Assembly: GCA_021323735.1 (NCBI GenBank)
Contig: JAJPKM010000018.1
Location: 1 to 64,000 of the forward strand
From: Gammaproteobacteria bacterium
GTDB taxonomy: Bacteria; Pseudomonadota; Gammaproteobacteria; Steroidobacterales; Steroidobacteraceae
DNA: 64,000 nt
Direction of reading: 5' to 3'
Below, piece by piece: positions 1 through 8,245 of this stretch; position 1 is the stretch's first letter, and each line of letters begins with the position of its first letter. Below the pieces are notes generated by a model. The model did no database searches. It saw nothing but the letters and a program-made list of their open reading frames with translations, and was not told the origin of the DNA. The position numbers and the translations under genes are program-made.

Positions 1-96
1 AACCACCCGATCCCTTTTCGAACTCGGAAGTGAAAACGCTCTGCGCCGATGCTAGTGTTGGCTTTGTCAATGCGAAAGTAGGTCACTGCCAGGCTC
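1..96 (+). rRNA. rrf: 5S ribosomal RNA, 3' part
   Basis: The window opens inside a 5S rRNA gene, so the 5' third is missing. The conserved loop CGAACTCGGAAGTGAAA lies at 19-35, followed by GCGCCGATG and AGTAGGTCACTGCCAGGC, the closing strand of helix I, near 77-94. These match the proteobacterial 5S consensus from memory. It is presumably the last gene of an rRNA operon whose 16S and 23S genes lie to the left. The exact 3' end is uncertain by a few bases. Confidence 0.93.
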
Positions 97-118
97 TTAA
101 TTTGATGAAGATGAAATG

Positions 119-153
119 AAACCCTCACCGATGAAAGTTGGTGGGGGTTTTTT
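119..153 (+). terminator. Rho-independent terminator of the rRNA operon
   Basis: A stem of AAACCCTCACC (119-129) pairs with GGTGGGGGTTT (140-150, with one G-T pair) around a 10-base loop and runs into a T tract. It lies about 25 bases after the 5S end, the expected place for the rRNA operon terminator. Confidence 0.9.
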
Positions 154-222
154 CGTTTATCGACAAGGTCTGCGCCGGGGTGATTCCACCCCGTGCCGGC
201 TACCAGCTCGGGGTGCTGGTGG

Positions 223-612
223 CTATGCCGGACCCACGCGGTAGGCACAGAGCTTGTTGCCGTCCGGATCCCGGAAATAGGCGGCATAGAAGGCTTGCGG
301 GCCTTCCTCACCGCGAACGCCCGGCGCGCCTTCATCCGATCCGCCGAGTTGCAAGGCTTTCTTGTAAAGTGCGTCCACCATTGCGCGCTCCTTGATAACA
401 AGAGCGAGCATGTTGCCGTTTCCCGGTTTTGCCTCCTTTCCATCGTAAGGAGGGGTGATTGCCAGTGCCGGCCGATCCAACCTGGCTCCATACATGGTGA
501 AGCCATGGGGCAATTCCATCAGGCGTTTTGCTCCCATTTCCGCCAGCAAGGCGTCGTAGAATGCCTGCGCACGAGCCAGATTATTTGTTCCGAGGGTGGC
601 GTAGCCAATCAT
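223..612 (-). CDS. VOC family (glyoxalase/bleomycin-resistance fold) protein
   Basis: A 129-residue protein the size of a single vicinal-oxygen-chelate module pair. It begins MIGYATLGTNNLARAQAFYD, the typical first beta-alpha unit of glyoxalase-like proteins (x-FYDALL). It ends FRDPDGNKLCAY, the usual last strand with a D-P-D-G-N turn and a metal-ligand-type position. Family members include glyoxalase I, dioxygenases and antibiotic-binding proteins, so the substrate cannot be named. A purine-rich CAGGGAA precedes the ATG. It is divergent from the acylase gene, with about 67 bases between them that must hold both promoters. No signal peptide is visible, so it is probably cytoplasmic. Confidence 0.88.
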   Translation of the reverse strand: MIGYATLGTNNLARAQAFYDALLAEMGAKRLMELPHGFTMYGARLDRPALAITPPYDGKEAKPGNGNMLALVIKERAMVDALYKKALQLGGSDEGAPGVRGEEGPQAFYAAYFRDPDGNKLCAYRVGPA

Positions 613-679
613 AAGTCATTCCCTGCATCTTCAAGTTTTCCCAATTCTAACAACTGTTCGAAGGGAGAAAAAACACGTC

Positions 680-2821
680 ATGAGATATCTGAAGATCGGC
701 GCGGCTTCGCTCGCGGCAGTGGTGCTCGTGGCTCTCATCACAGTGATCGCTCACGATCGGTTGAGCCAACCGGCGGAGCCCGATCGCGCGACCCTGATCG
801 CACAGGCGGCTCGGTATCATGCGCGCATCCAGCGCGACCATCACGGCGTGCCGCATATCAGCGGCGCCACCGATCCGGACGTGGCCTTCGGGCTGGCCTA
901 TGCCCACTCTGAAGACGATTTCGCCACCATCCAGCAGTCCGTGCTGATCGTACGCGGACAGTCGGCAAGCGTCGAGGGCGCCAAGGGGGCGGTGACCGAT
1001 TATTTGGTGCGGCTTCTGAAGGTGCGCGAGACCGTGGAATCGCAGTACGAGACCGCCCTGCCGGCCGATGCACGCGCAGTCCTCAAGGCTTATGCCGACG
1101 GGGTCAATTATTACGCTGCCCTACATCCGGGCCAGGTTGAACATGGCCTGTTGCCGATGACCGGCCAGGACGTGGCCGCTGGGTTCGTGTTCCGCACGCC
1201 GTTCTTCTATGGCCTCGATCATGTGATCGGGAAGATCATGGCCCCAGCGCCGAAGGCGACTCAGGTCGCCATGAGCATCACCAACTCCCTCCCAATCGGC
1301 TCCAACGGCATCGCCGTGGCGGCATCGAAATCGGCGGACGGCGCCACGCGCCTCTTGGTCAATTCGCACCAGCCCTACACGGGGCTGGTGGCGTGGTACG
1401 AGGCGGTGCTCGATTCCGGCGAGGGCTGGCACGTGGCAGGCGGCTTTTTCCCCGGCTCTCCCTTCATGCTTCACGGCCACAATGCCCACTTAGGCTGGGC
1501 CAACACTGTCAACGCACCCAGCGTATCAACCGTGTATCGGTTGGACGTGAATCCCGCCAACCCGGACCAATACCGATTGGACAGCCAATGGAAGAATTTT
1601 GAGAAGGGCGATGCGGCCATTCGCGTGAAAATTTGGGGGCCGTTGATCTGGACGGTGCATCGCCCACTTTTGTGGTCGGCCCACGGACCGGTACTCAACA
1701 CCGACCACGGGGTGTTCGCGGTGCGCTATGCCGGGATGGGCGAAGCGCGCCAGTCGTTGCAGTACTATCGCCTCGACAAGGCAGCCAATCGCGACGAATG
1801 GTTGGCGGCGATGCGCCTGCAGGCCCTGCCGAGCATCAACTATATCTACGCCGACGAGAAGGGAAACATTGGCTACGTCTACAACGGCCTGTTCCCCGTC
1901 CGCGCCGAGGGACGGGACTGGACGCAGGTCCAGCCCGGCGATCGGTCCGACTTGATCTGGCATGGCTATCTGCCATTCGACCGCGTGCCGCAGATCTGGA
2001 ATCCCAAGTCTGGCTATGTGTTCAATTCCAACAACACCCCATTCCAGGCCACCGGAGTGCAAGACGCGTTGAAGCCGGAAGACTTCAGCCCCACGATGGG
2101 CATCCAGACCGACATGACCAACAGAGCCTATCGGGCGCAGGAAACCTTTGGCGCCGACGCGGCCATTACCGCCGAAGCGTTCCGCAACTACAAATTTGAT
2201 CTCGCGTACAGCGACCGATCCGACATCGCCCGGGAAATCGCCGAAGTCATCAAGATCGATCCGGGCTCCGATACCGATCTCAGTGCCGCCCAGGTGCTGC
2301 TCAAGAACTGGGACCGGCGCACCAACATGGGCAGCCGGGCCGCGGCGCTGGCGGTGCTAATGCGCACAGAAGCGGCGCACTCGGATAGTCATCCCGACGT
2401 GCCGCCCATCGACGCATTGCGCCACGCGATCAAAACCCTGAAGACCCACTTCGGCCGCATCGATCCGGAGTGGGGTCAGGTCAACCGTATCCGTCGGGGC
2501 AAGCTCGACTTAAGTTTAGACGGCGGACCGGACATTTATCGCGCCGTTTACGGCGTTTCGCAGCCGGACGGCACCCTGACCGCGTCGGCGGGTGATACGC
2601 TGATCATGTTCGTCACCTGGGACAAGTCGGGTGCACTCTCGTCGGACAGCATCAATCAGTTCGGCTCCGCCACCTTGGGTCTGGAATCTCCTCACTACGC
2701 CGACCAGACGCCTCTGTTCGTGTCCATGAAGACTAAGCCCGTTTTATTCACTCAAAGCCAACTCGCCGGAAACGTTGAGGCCGATTACCAGCCGGGCGAC
2801 CGCGAGAAGTCGACGCACTGA
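680..2821 (+). CDS. Penicillin acylase family (Ntn-hydrolase) amidase
   Basis: A 713-residue exported hydrolase of the penicillin G acylase / acyl-homoserine-lactone acylase / aculeacin acylase family. An N-terminal membrane segment or signal is visible at about residues 4-24. The family matures by self-cleavage that exposes a beta-chain N-terminal serine; here the sequence GSNG places that nucleophile at Ser208, leaving an alpha part of about 180 residues and a beta part of about 505. Further family features are HGPVLN near the middle of the beta chain and FNSNNTPF, the region that supplies oxyanion-hole asparagine. The start has AAGGGAG upstream at good spacing. It stands alone. The substrate may be an N-acyl amino acid, acyl-homoserine lactone or beta-lactam; the sequence does not decide. 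Confidence 0.93.
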   Translation: MRYLKIGAASLAAVVLVALITVIAHDRLSQPAEPDRATLIAQAARYHARIQRDHHGVPHISGATDPDVAFGLAYAHSEDDFATIQQSVLIVRGQSASVEGAKGAVTDYLVRLLKVRETVESQYETALPADARAVLKAYADGVNYYAALHPGQVEHGLLPMTGQDVAAGFVFRTPFFYGLDHVIGKIMAPAPKATQVAMSITNSLPIGSNGIAVAASKSADGATRLLVNSHQPYTGLVAWYEAVLDSGEGWHVAGGFFPGSPFMLHGHNAHLGWANTVNAPSVSTVYRLDVNPANPDQYRLDSQWKNFEKGDAAIRVKIWGPLIWTVHRPLLWSAHGPVLNTDHGVFAVRYAGMGEARQSLQYYRLDKAANRDEWLAAMRLQALPSINYIYADEKGNIGYVYNGLFPVRAEGRDWTQVQPGDRSDLIWHGYLPFDRVPQIWNPKSGYVFNSNNTPFQATGVQDALKPEDFSPTMGIQTDMTNRAYRAQETFGADAAITAEAFRNYKFDLAYSDRSDIAREIAEVIKIDPGSDTDLSAAQVLLKNWDRRTNMGSRAAALAVLMRTEAAHSDSHPDVPPIDALRHAIKTLKTHFGRIDPEWGQVNRIRRGKLDLSLDGGPDIYRAVYGVSQPDGTLTASAGDTLIMFVTWDKSGALSSDSINQFGSATLGLESPHYADQTPLFVSMKTKPVLFTQSQLAGNVEADYQPGDREKSTH

Positions 2822-2941
2822 CGCAGCCACCGACGGGGCCCTCAACGATTTCATTGAAGTCCATATTGCCGCCGTAGTTGCCTGACTCGCCGGCGGGCAG
2901 CGACCTTTTACCCACTATATTTGACTTTTAGAGGGTAATGC

Positions 2942-3967
2942 GTGGCCCCTCGGCAATCGCTCTATCGCTTCCACGAACTCCCTATTCGGACGCTTTACGC
3001 CGAGGTAAAAGAGCGCGCCCGCGCGATGGGCGAGCTATTGCCAGGAACTCCCGGGACACTGGTGAAAAGGGCGGGCACCGGCCATGCATATTGGTATCGA
3101 TCCTATTATCCCGTTCCCAAGAAGCGATCCGAGGATTTTGTCGGACCCGAGGGTGACCAAGCCGCATACGAAGCCATGACCGCGCGAATCGAGCTCTCCG
3201 AGTGGACCGCAAAGCAGGTGGCGGCGCTTGCGAAGCTTGGATTCCAGGTCGCGGATAAAAGCGTCGCCGCAGTCTTGGTCCAATTACACAACCTAGGAAT
3301 GTTCGAAGCCGGCCTTGTGCTTGTGGGTACGCTGGCCTACATGAGCTGGCTCAACGAATACGGTGCCCTGGCCGCGGTCGCCAGAACTCAAGATATCGAT
3401 GTAGCGCGGTCGAAGACCTTGAAGCTCGCGACCACCGTACCCTTTCTGTCCAGCATGCGTGCGACTCAACTCCCTTTCTTAAGGGTTCCAGGCATGCCAA
3501 GTCATCGGCCTTCGACCTCCGTCATGCTGCGCGGAATCGAAGGGCTACGAGTGGATGTCCTCGCGCCGGGATCGGTGCTCGGCAATATCATCGCCGTACC
3601 AGAGCTCGACTGGCATGCGCAGGCCGTTCCTTACTACGACTATTTGTTGGAAGACAGCCAATCTGCGGCAATGCTTGCCGGCGGACATTGCGTTGCCGTC
3701 AGGCTGCCGTCCGTCACGCGCATGATTTGGCATAAATTCTACGCCAGCACCCATCGCACTCATGAACCGTCAAAAGCTGAGAAGGATCTCATCCAGGCAG
3801 TGACGCTTGCCGCGATCTTGGTCGAGCAAGAAAGCGTGAACCTGAGAGAATTCTTTCGCGACGCACCCGCGAGTTTGCGCAAGGCCACTATTTCGCGCCT
3901 AACACGCATCGAAGCGTTGCTCACCGAGCATCCGCAAACCACGGAGGCGTTTCGGGAGCTGAGGTGA
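2942..3967 (+). CDS. GSU2403-type nucleotidyltransferase fold protein
   Basis: A 341-residue protein that resembles the GSU2403 family of predicted nucleotidyltransferases (NTP_transf_8). Family hallmarks seen are the N-terminal stretch ending in HAYWYRSYYP (about residues 48-57), then LVLVGTLAYMSW (Gly129-Thr130, nucleotide-binding turn) and TQDIDVAR with Asp151/Asp153 as the likely metal-binding pair. I start at GTG 2942, after AGAGGGT. An ATG four bases upstream is in another frame that stops after 72 codons. It stands alone between the acylase and a membrane protein. Biochemical function is unknown for the family; related small nucleotidyltransferases act in toxin-antitoxin pairs, but no obvious partner is adjacent. 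Confidence 0.82.
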   Translation: MAPRQSLYRFHELPIRTLYAEVKERARAMGELLPGTPGTLVKRAGTGHAYWYRSYYPVPKKRSEDFVGPEGDQAAYEAMTARIELSEWTAKQVAALAKLGFQVADKSVAAVLVQLHNLGMFEAGLVLVGTLAYMSWLNEYGALAAVARTQDIDVARSKTLKLATTVPFLSSMRATQLPFLRVPGMPSHRPSTSVMLRGIEGLRVDVLAPGSVLGNIIAVPELDWHAQAVPYYDYLLEDSQSAAMLAGGHCVAVRLPSVTRMIWHKFYASTHRTHEPSKAEKDLIQAVTLAAILVEQESVNLREFFRDAPASLRKATISRLTRIEALLTEHPQTTEAFRELR

Positions 3968-4109
3968 ACGGGTGGTGAGGTGCGGGTTCATGGGGAATCG
4001 ACAGTTCAGCGCACGATTTGCCACCGGGGTGAATATCCTCCACGCTGTGGTTCTGCGACAACCCGGTCGGCCGTTTAAAGTGCAGCTGTCCTTTCAAGGG
4101 GGAATCGAT

Positions 4110-4562
4110 ATGGCTCTGAATCCTGCCGCGATTTTCCACCGTGATCCCAACCACGACGACGTGCGCCGAATCCACGTCTACCTGATGAGGCTGGTTTTCA
4201 TCTTGATGTTCTTCGTGCTTGGAAAGGACACATGGACGCATGTGCTCACCCACCAGGGAGCATGGGACCCGACCGCTGCCGTGGTGTGGTGCGTCTGGAC
4301 GGCTTTTGCCACTTTGGCGGGTTTGGGAATCATCCGGCCCGTGAAAATGCTACCCATCCTGCTGTTGGAGATATTTTATAAAGTCCTATGGCTGATCATC
4401 GTGGCTTACCCACTCTGGTCAAAGGGCACGTTGGAAGGTTCACCGGCCGATGCCATTGCATCACCGTTCCTGTGGGTAATTTTGCCCATCGTCGCCGTAC
4501 CCTGGGGCTATGTGTTCGCGAACTATTTCTACAAGTGGCCCAAGGCGGCGCGCCCGAGCTGA
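4110..4562 (+). CDS. Four-helix membrane protein, unknown function
   Basis: A 150-residue protein with four predicted membrane helices at about residues 24-43, 52-76, 84-107 and 120-143. It begins MALNPAAIFHRDPNHDD. The start is set by AAGGGGG at 4096-4102, eight bases before the ATG; the reading frame is open further upstream to 3972 but that extension has no hydrophobic or conserved character. Histidine and aspartate are concentrated in the cytoplasmic N-terminus. I do not recognise the family. It is convergent with the cupin gene. Confidence 0.75.
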   Translation: MALNPAAIFHRDPNHDDVRRIHVYLMRLVFILMFFVLGKDTWTHVLTHQGAWDPTAAVVWCVWTAFATLAGLGIIRPVKMLPILLLEIFYKVLWLIIVAYPLWSKGTLEGSPADAIASPFLWVILPIVAVPWGYVFANYFYKWPKAARPS

Positions 4563-4657
4563 GCCGCTTCCAGACGCCTGCCGCCGTGCGCGGCGTCGAC
4601 GATTGCGCTCAAAGCAGCACGCCTGTCCGAACCGCGACATTTATTCGACCCATCTGC

Positions 4658-5248
4658 TCAAGGGAGTGCAGCCGGCGAAGTAAATGGCTTGTCCGCGTCG
4701 ACGACAAACATGACCAAGGCATGCAGGTCGGCCGATCCGCTGCTCACGGCTTGCATCGCCTGATCAGCGCCGTGCCCTGGATCGGCGTGACCCGCTTGGA
4801 TGCGTATGATTCCATGCGCTTCCTTGATGGTTTGCTCGCCATCAAGCACCAAGAAGGCCTCTGAGCCCGGGTGGCTGTGGACCGGCGTGAGGCTACCCGG
4901 TGGGCCGCTGACGTCGTTGATGCGCAGGAGGTATCGCGCGGCCGGCACTCGGGGGATGGGACCCACCTCGGCTACTTTGATGGCTACGGCAGAAGCGGCG
5001 GCGCCGGAGGCTCCCAATGTGAACAGCCAAATTTTCCCGGCCGATTCGACGACGAGCGAACAATCCCGCATGGCTGCCTTCGCCTCGTCCATCGTCCGGA
5101 AATTCTCGATCCGCCAGAACAACGGCCCTGCCGGCAACTGCGACACGTCCTTCTCGGCCAGCGGTTTGATCAGGAGTGTTTGATCGGCCCCGGCGCCATG
5201 AGGCCCCAGCAATCCGAGACCCATGCACAGAGCCAGCATGCGCCGCAT
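4658..5248 (-). CDS. Exported cupin-domain protein
   Basis: A 196-residue protein with a signal peptide at 1-21 (MRRMLALCMGLGLL then GAGA-D). The cupin metal motif is visible in the C-terminal half as HSHPGSEAFLVLDGE (roughly residues 123-137), with two histidines and a glutamate as likely ligands. An in-frame GTG/ATG extension of 15 residues exists upstream, but the signal peptide places the start at 5248. It lies 83 bases upstream of, and in the same direction as, the cytochrome c gene's stop, in a leftward group of exported proteins. Cupins include isomerases, dioxygenases and sugar-binding proteins; no substrate can be assigned. Confidence 0.8.
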   Translation of the reverse strand: MRRMLALCMGLGLLGPHGAGADQTLLIKPLAEKDVSQLPAGPLFWRIENFRTMDEAKAAMRDCSLVVESAGKIWLFTLGASGAAASAVAIKVAEVGPIPRVPAARYLLRINDVSGPPGSLTPVHSHPGSEAFLVLDGEQTIKEAHGIIRIQAGHADPGHGADQAMQAVSSGSADLHALVMFVVDADKPFTSPAALP

Positions 5249-5331
5249 ATCGACTCCGCGAGCAGGGCATCGATCGAGGAGCCCGGCTCGCACCGGGCTC
5301 CTGGTCGGTCCAGCTCAGTTGTGGCACGGTT

Positions 5332-6027
5332 TCAAATGCAATCGTTGTGCAGCACACCCATGGTGGGTCCCGTAATGCAGGGAATGGCACCGAGATATTC
5401 ATAGATGGCGCGCAACTCGTGCTCCGTCATATGCCTCAGCGACGGCCAAGGCATGATCTGCAACAGATCACCGTCAAAAGGCGCGCTGGCCGGGAAGCAG
5501 CCGGTGGTCACCAGGCTTGAACAGTTCGGATGCACGTGATCAAGATCGGTGCCCGTCCGAATGATGTAAAGAAATTCCTCGAATGTGCGCCCGCCCACAG
5601 GCCGGCCGGTCTTGTCCGGTGTCAGATTCCGGGAAGTAATGGGAGGTGTAACGCCGGCGACCTGAGCCGCGAAGACCCTGCCTCCGCCCAAGTAAGTGGA
5701 CTGATTGACCACGGCCGGCTCACTTCCCTTGAAGTAGGGACTTTCGTTCGGTGCGAATTCCGTCGCGGTGCCGGCCGAGTGGCACATGTTGCAAGAGGCA
5801 ACTGCGTTGACCAAGTAGCTGCCTAGTCCCACGAGCTCCGGATTCTTATGCAGCAGATTCAATGGGACCGGCGCTATTTCGAAACCGCGGCGAATTTTCG
5901 ACTGTTCGCGGTACGCATCATCGTCATCGGCTAGCACACGCGAGATTCCACTCAATGATCCAACGCCAACCAGCATGGCGAATGCGGCGCCCGCTGTCAG
6001 CGCGATAAGTACTTGTTTGACCTTCAT
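5332..6027 (-). CDS. Exported c-type cytochrome
   Basis: A 231-residue periplasmic protein with a hydrophobic signal or anchor at residues 4-33. A single heme-c attachment site CNMCH is at 79-83, and a candidate distal methionine lies in LLQIMPWPSLRHM near the C-terminus. The arrangement (GSYLVNAVASCNMCH, then NLTPDKTGRPVGGRTFEEF and a late IMPW-x-x-LRHM) is that of diheme/monoheme cytochromes found with alcohol or aldehyde dehydrogenases, yet no dehydrogenase gene is adjacent. Start is fixed by AGGGGGAGGAG just before the ATG. The ~200 bases upstream, before the regulator gene, hold no gene I can support. Several extra cysteines near the C-terminus (NCSS, GCF, PCIT, DCI) may form disulfides. 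Confidence 0.87.
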   Translation of the reverse strand: MKVKQVLIALTAGAAFAMLVGVGSLSGISRVLADDDDAYREQSKIRRGFEIAPVPLNLLHKNPELVGLGSYLVNAVASCNMCHSAGTATEFAPNESPYFKGSEPAVVNQSTYLGGGRVFAAQVAGVTPPITSRNLTPDKTGRPVGGRTFEEFLYIIRTGTDLDHVHPNCSSLVTTGCFPASAPFDGDLLQIMPWPSLRHMTEHELRAIYEYLGAIPCITGPTMGVLHNDCI

Positions 6028-6229
6028 TGCTCCTCCCCCTGGCTTGTTCCCGGTGCGGAAAGCGCACCGACAGCGCACCTTCGGGCCCATGAAGCGCCCG
6101 GGCAAGCTGCAAAGCACGGCAAGCGTCGAAATCAGAGGGCATGCCGTGCAATACCGCGCATTGCCGCGGTATGCGCCTGTGGCCCCGCGGGACCCTCCGG
6201 CCGACCGGAAGCCGGCCATTGACGACTGT

Positions 6230-8245
6230 TCAATGGCGGACCCGATCGATCAACACCAAATCCGAGCTCTCCTGAACCCGATCGAACACGATTTCTTGGC
6301 CGTTGCTGGAGACATCGAAATCCTTGATGATAAAATTGCGGGAAAAATTGGTGAGCTGCCGTTGCATGCCGGTGTCGAGATCGACCTGCCACAAGTTCTT
6401 GCTCCCGATCTCGCCGCGCAATATCACCAAGGTATTCGACCCACCCAAAAAACTCACGCGTCTCGCGCCGCGAGTCAGGATCAAACTGTGCAACGGGCGA
6501 ACCCTGCCGTCCGCAGCAGCAGCCCTTAGGGGAAAGGTCGTGCCCACATCCGCCCCTGAGTACACCACGAACAGCCCGTCGGGGGACCACACCGGATCGA
6601 TCGAGTAGTCCGACACCAATAGGACCGGAGAGCCGCCATTGGGGGAAAATTTGAATAACCGCGGCGTGCCATTTTGGTCCACCGCGCAGGCAATCGATTG
6701 TCCGTCCGGCGCCCATGCTGGCGAGCCCCGCAATTCGAGCGCGTCGCTGATGACTTTCGGATCGCTTCCGTCGTCGTGCACCACGTGCAGCCGCGTGCGG
6801 CCATCCGTTTTCGTGACGAATGTGATGCGTCCGTCCGGCGCAATCGACGGCGCGCCCGCGATTCGCGCATGGGGGTCGCCCCAGATCTCCGAAGACGTTC
6901 CTGCCGCGAGCTTCCAAATCCCTTCGCGTCCGCCTTCGGAGCTCACGTACAATAGTTTGTCCGGGCCGAATCGCGGTGAGGTCGCGTGTGAACTCGGGAG
7001 CGCGACGCGAGTAACGCTGGTCTCGGTGAGCGCTCGATCCGAAATCGGCACGCTCCACAGCGTCGATCTTGACGTCGCAACAGTCACCACGAGACGGGCG
7101 GCATCCTCGCTGGCGGCCAGCGAGGTATACCGCTCGATGCCCGATGTCAGGCGATGCGCGATTCCCCGTTCGACATCCATCGAATACAGCCAGGGTCCCG
7201 AACCATCTCGATCGGCGGCAAGGTAGAGTAATGTTCGCGCATTGAGAAAAACCGGATGAGTAACCCGAGTATTGAGAAAGGTGATTCGCTCGGGCGTGCC
7301 GCCGCGCGTGCTGACGCGCCAGATATCCCACTCATTGGGCGGTACGCCCCGCACGAAGTAGATGAAGGCGTTGTCGGGCGACCAAATCGGAAAATGGCAG
7401 TGCACTCCGGAGGGTGCAACATAGATCTGCCGGACAGCGGTCTGCAGGGGTTCCTGCACAAACAAAGGATCGCCCGGCGCCGTGGTGTGATAGACGAGGC
7501 GCCCATCATGCGACCAGTCGAACTCGGCGGTTTGCCCAAGATAGGGCCGCAGCGAACCGCCCGCGGCCGGCGCCGCTTGGAGACTGATATCTTCAGGTCT
7601 CGAGCCGTCCGACTGGCGTGTCCAGATGGAAACCAGCTCCGCGTCCGGAGAAAAGCCGAGGGTGCGAATCGATGGATTGACCAGCTCGGGCACGCTACCG
7701 TGGGTCAGGTTTTGAAAGTGGCCGCTGCCGACCTGGGTCACCCACACGTCCATCGGTCCGTCCCGATCCGACAGAAACGCCACCTTGCTCCCATCGCGCG
7801 ACATCGCCGCCGCGTTTTGCGTGCCCTCGATGTCGGTGAGCAATCGATATTGCGCGTTGCCCAGCGGGTTCTTCCAAAAGTAATCGGTCCGCACCAGGTG
7901 CCACCATTCCGCACCCGCACCGGCGACGGCCAGCACGGCGGCTGCGGTCCACCACGGCCAATGGTGTCGAAGCGCGCGCGGCGCATCTTGATTGCCCGCT
8001 GTCACCGTCTCGGCACGACTGCTTTGTTCGCGAGCAAGTCTTGCGCTGCGACCACCCCACCAGGCATCCAGCTCAGAGCGGAACGCGTACACGGATCCCT
8101 GCTTGTCGTGAAGGTGGCGATGAACCGGCATTGCCTCGCGCCGCTCCCAGCGCTGCACGGTGCTGACGTCGCGCTTCAGATACGCGGCGATTTTCTTCCA
8201 CGAGTCCAGCCGGCCTTCCTGTCCGGCCGTTGAAGGTTCATTCAT
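6230..8245 (-). CDS. Membrane-bound HTH regulator with TolB-type beta-propeller
   Basis: A 671-residue protein with three parts. Residues 13-65 form a helix-turn-helix of excisionase/MerR-like type (LDSWKKIAAYLKRDVSTVQRW ending WW), residues about 96-117 one membrane helix, and residues about 125-671 repeated WD40/TolB-like blades with motifs such as SRDGSKVAFLSDRDG, WSPDNAFIYFV, APDGRITFVT and WSPDGLFVVYSG. The layout suggests DNA binding in the cytoplasm and sensing by a periplasmic propeller, like CadC/ToxR one-component regulators. The start at 8245 overlaps the upstream transporter stop by eight bases, so the two are translationally coupled. The target promoter and ligand are not known. 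Confidence 0.85.
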   Translation of the reverse strand: MNEPSTAGQEGRLDSWKKIAAYLKRDVSTVQRWERREAMPVHRHLHDKQGSVYAFRSELDAWWGGRSARLAREQSSRAETVTAGNQDAPRALRHHWPWWTAAAVLAVAGAGAEWWHLVRTDYFWKNPLGNAQYRLLTDIEGTQNAAAMSRDGSKVAFLSDRDGPMDVWVTQVGSGHFQNLTHGSVPELVNPSIRTLGFSPDAELVSIWTRQSDGSRPEDISLQAAPAAGGSLRPYLGQTAEFDWSHDGRLVYHTTAPGDPLFVQEPLQTAVRQIYVAPSGVHCHFPIWSPDNAFIYFVRGVPPNEWDIWRVSTRGGTPERITFLNTRVTHPVFLNARTLLYLAADRDGSGPWLYSMDVERGIAHRLTSGIERYTSLAASEDAARLVVTVATSRSTLWSVPISDRALTETSVTRVALPSSHATSPRFGPDKLLYVSSEGGREGIWKLAAGTSSEIWGDPHARIAGAPSIAPDGRITFVTKTDGRTRLHVVHDDGSDPKVISDALELRGSPAWAPDGQSIACAVDQNGTPRLFKFSPNGGSPVLLVSDYSIDPVWSPDGLFVVYSGADVGTTFPLRAAAADGRVRPLHSLILTRGARRVSFLGGSNTLVILRGEIGSKNLWQVDLDTGMQRQLTNFSRNFIIKDFDVSSNGQEIVFDRVQESSDLVLIDRVRH

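Noticed and set aside
6132-7331. A 399-codon open frame overlapping the propeller regulator in another frame
   Set aside because: Arg/Ala-rich shadow; the overlapping frame has clear beta-propeller repeats.
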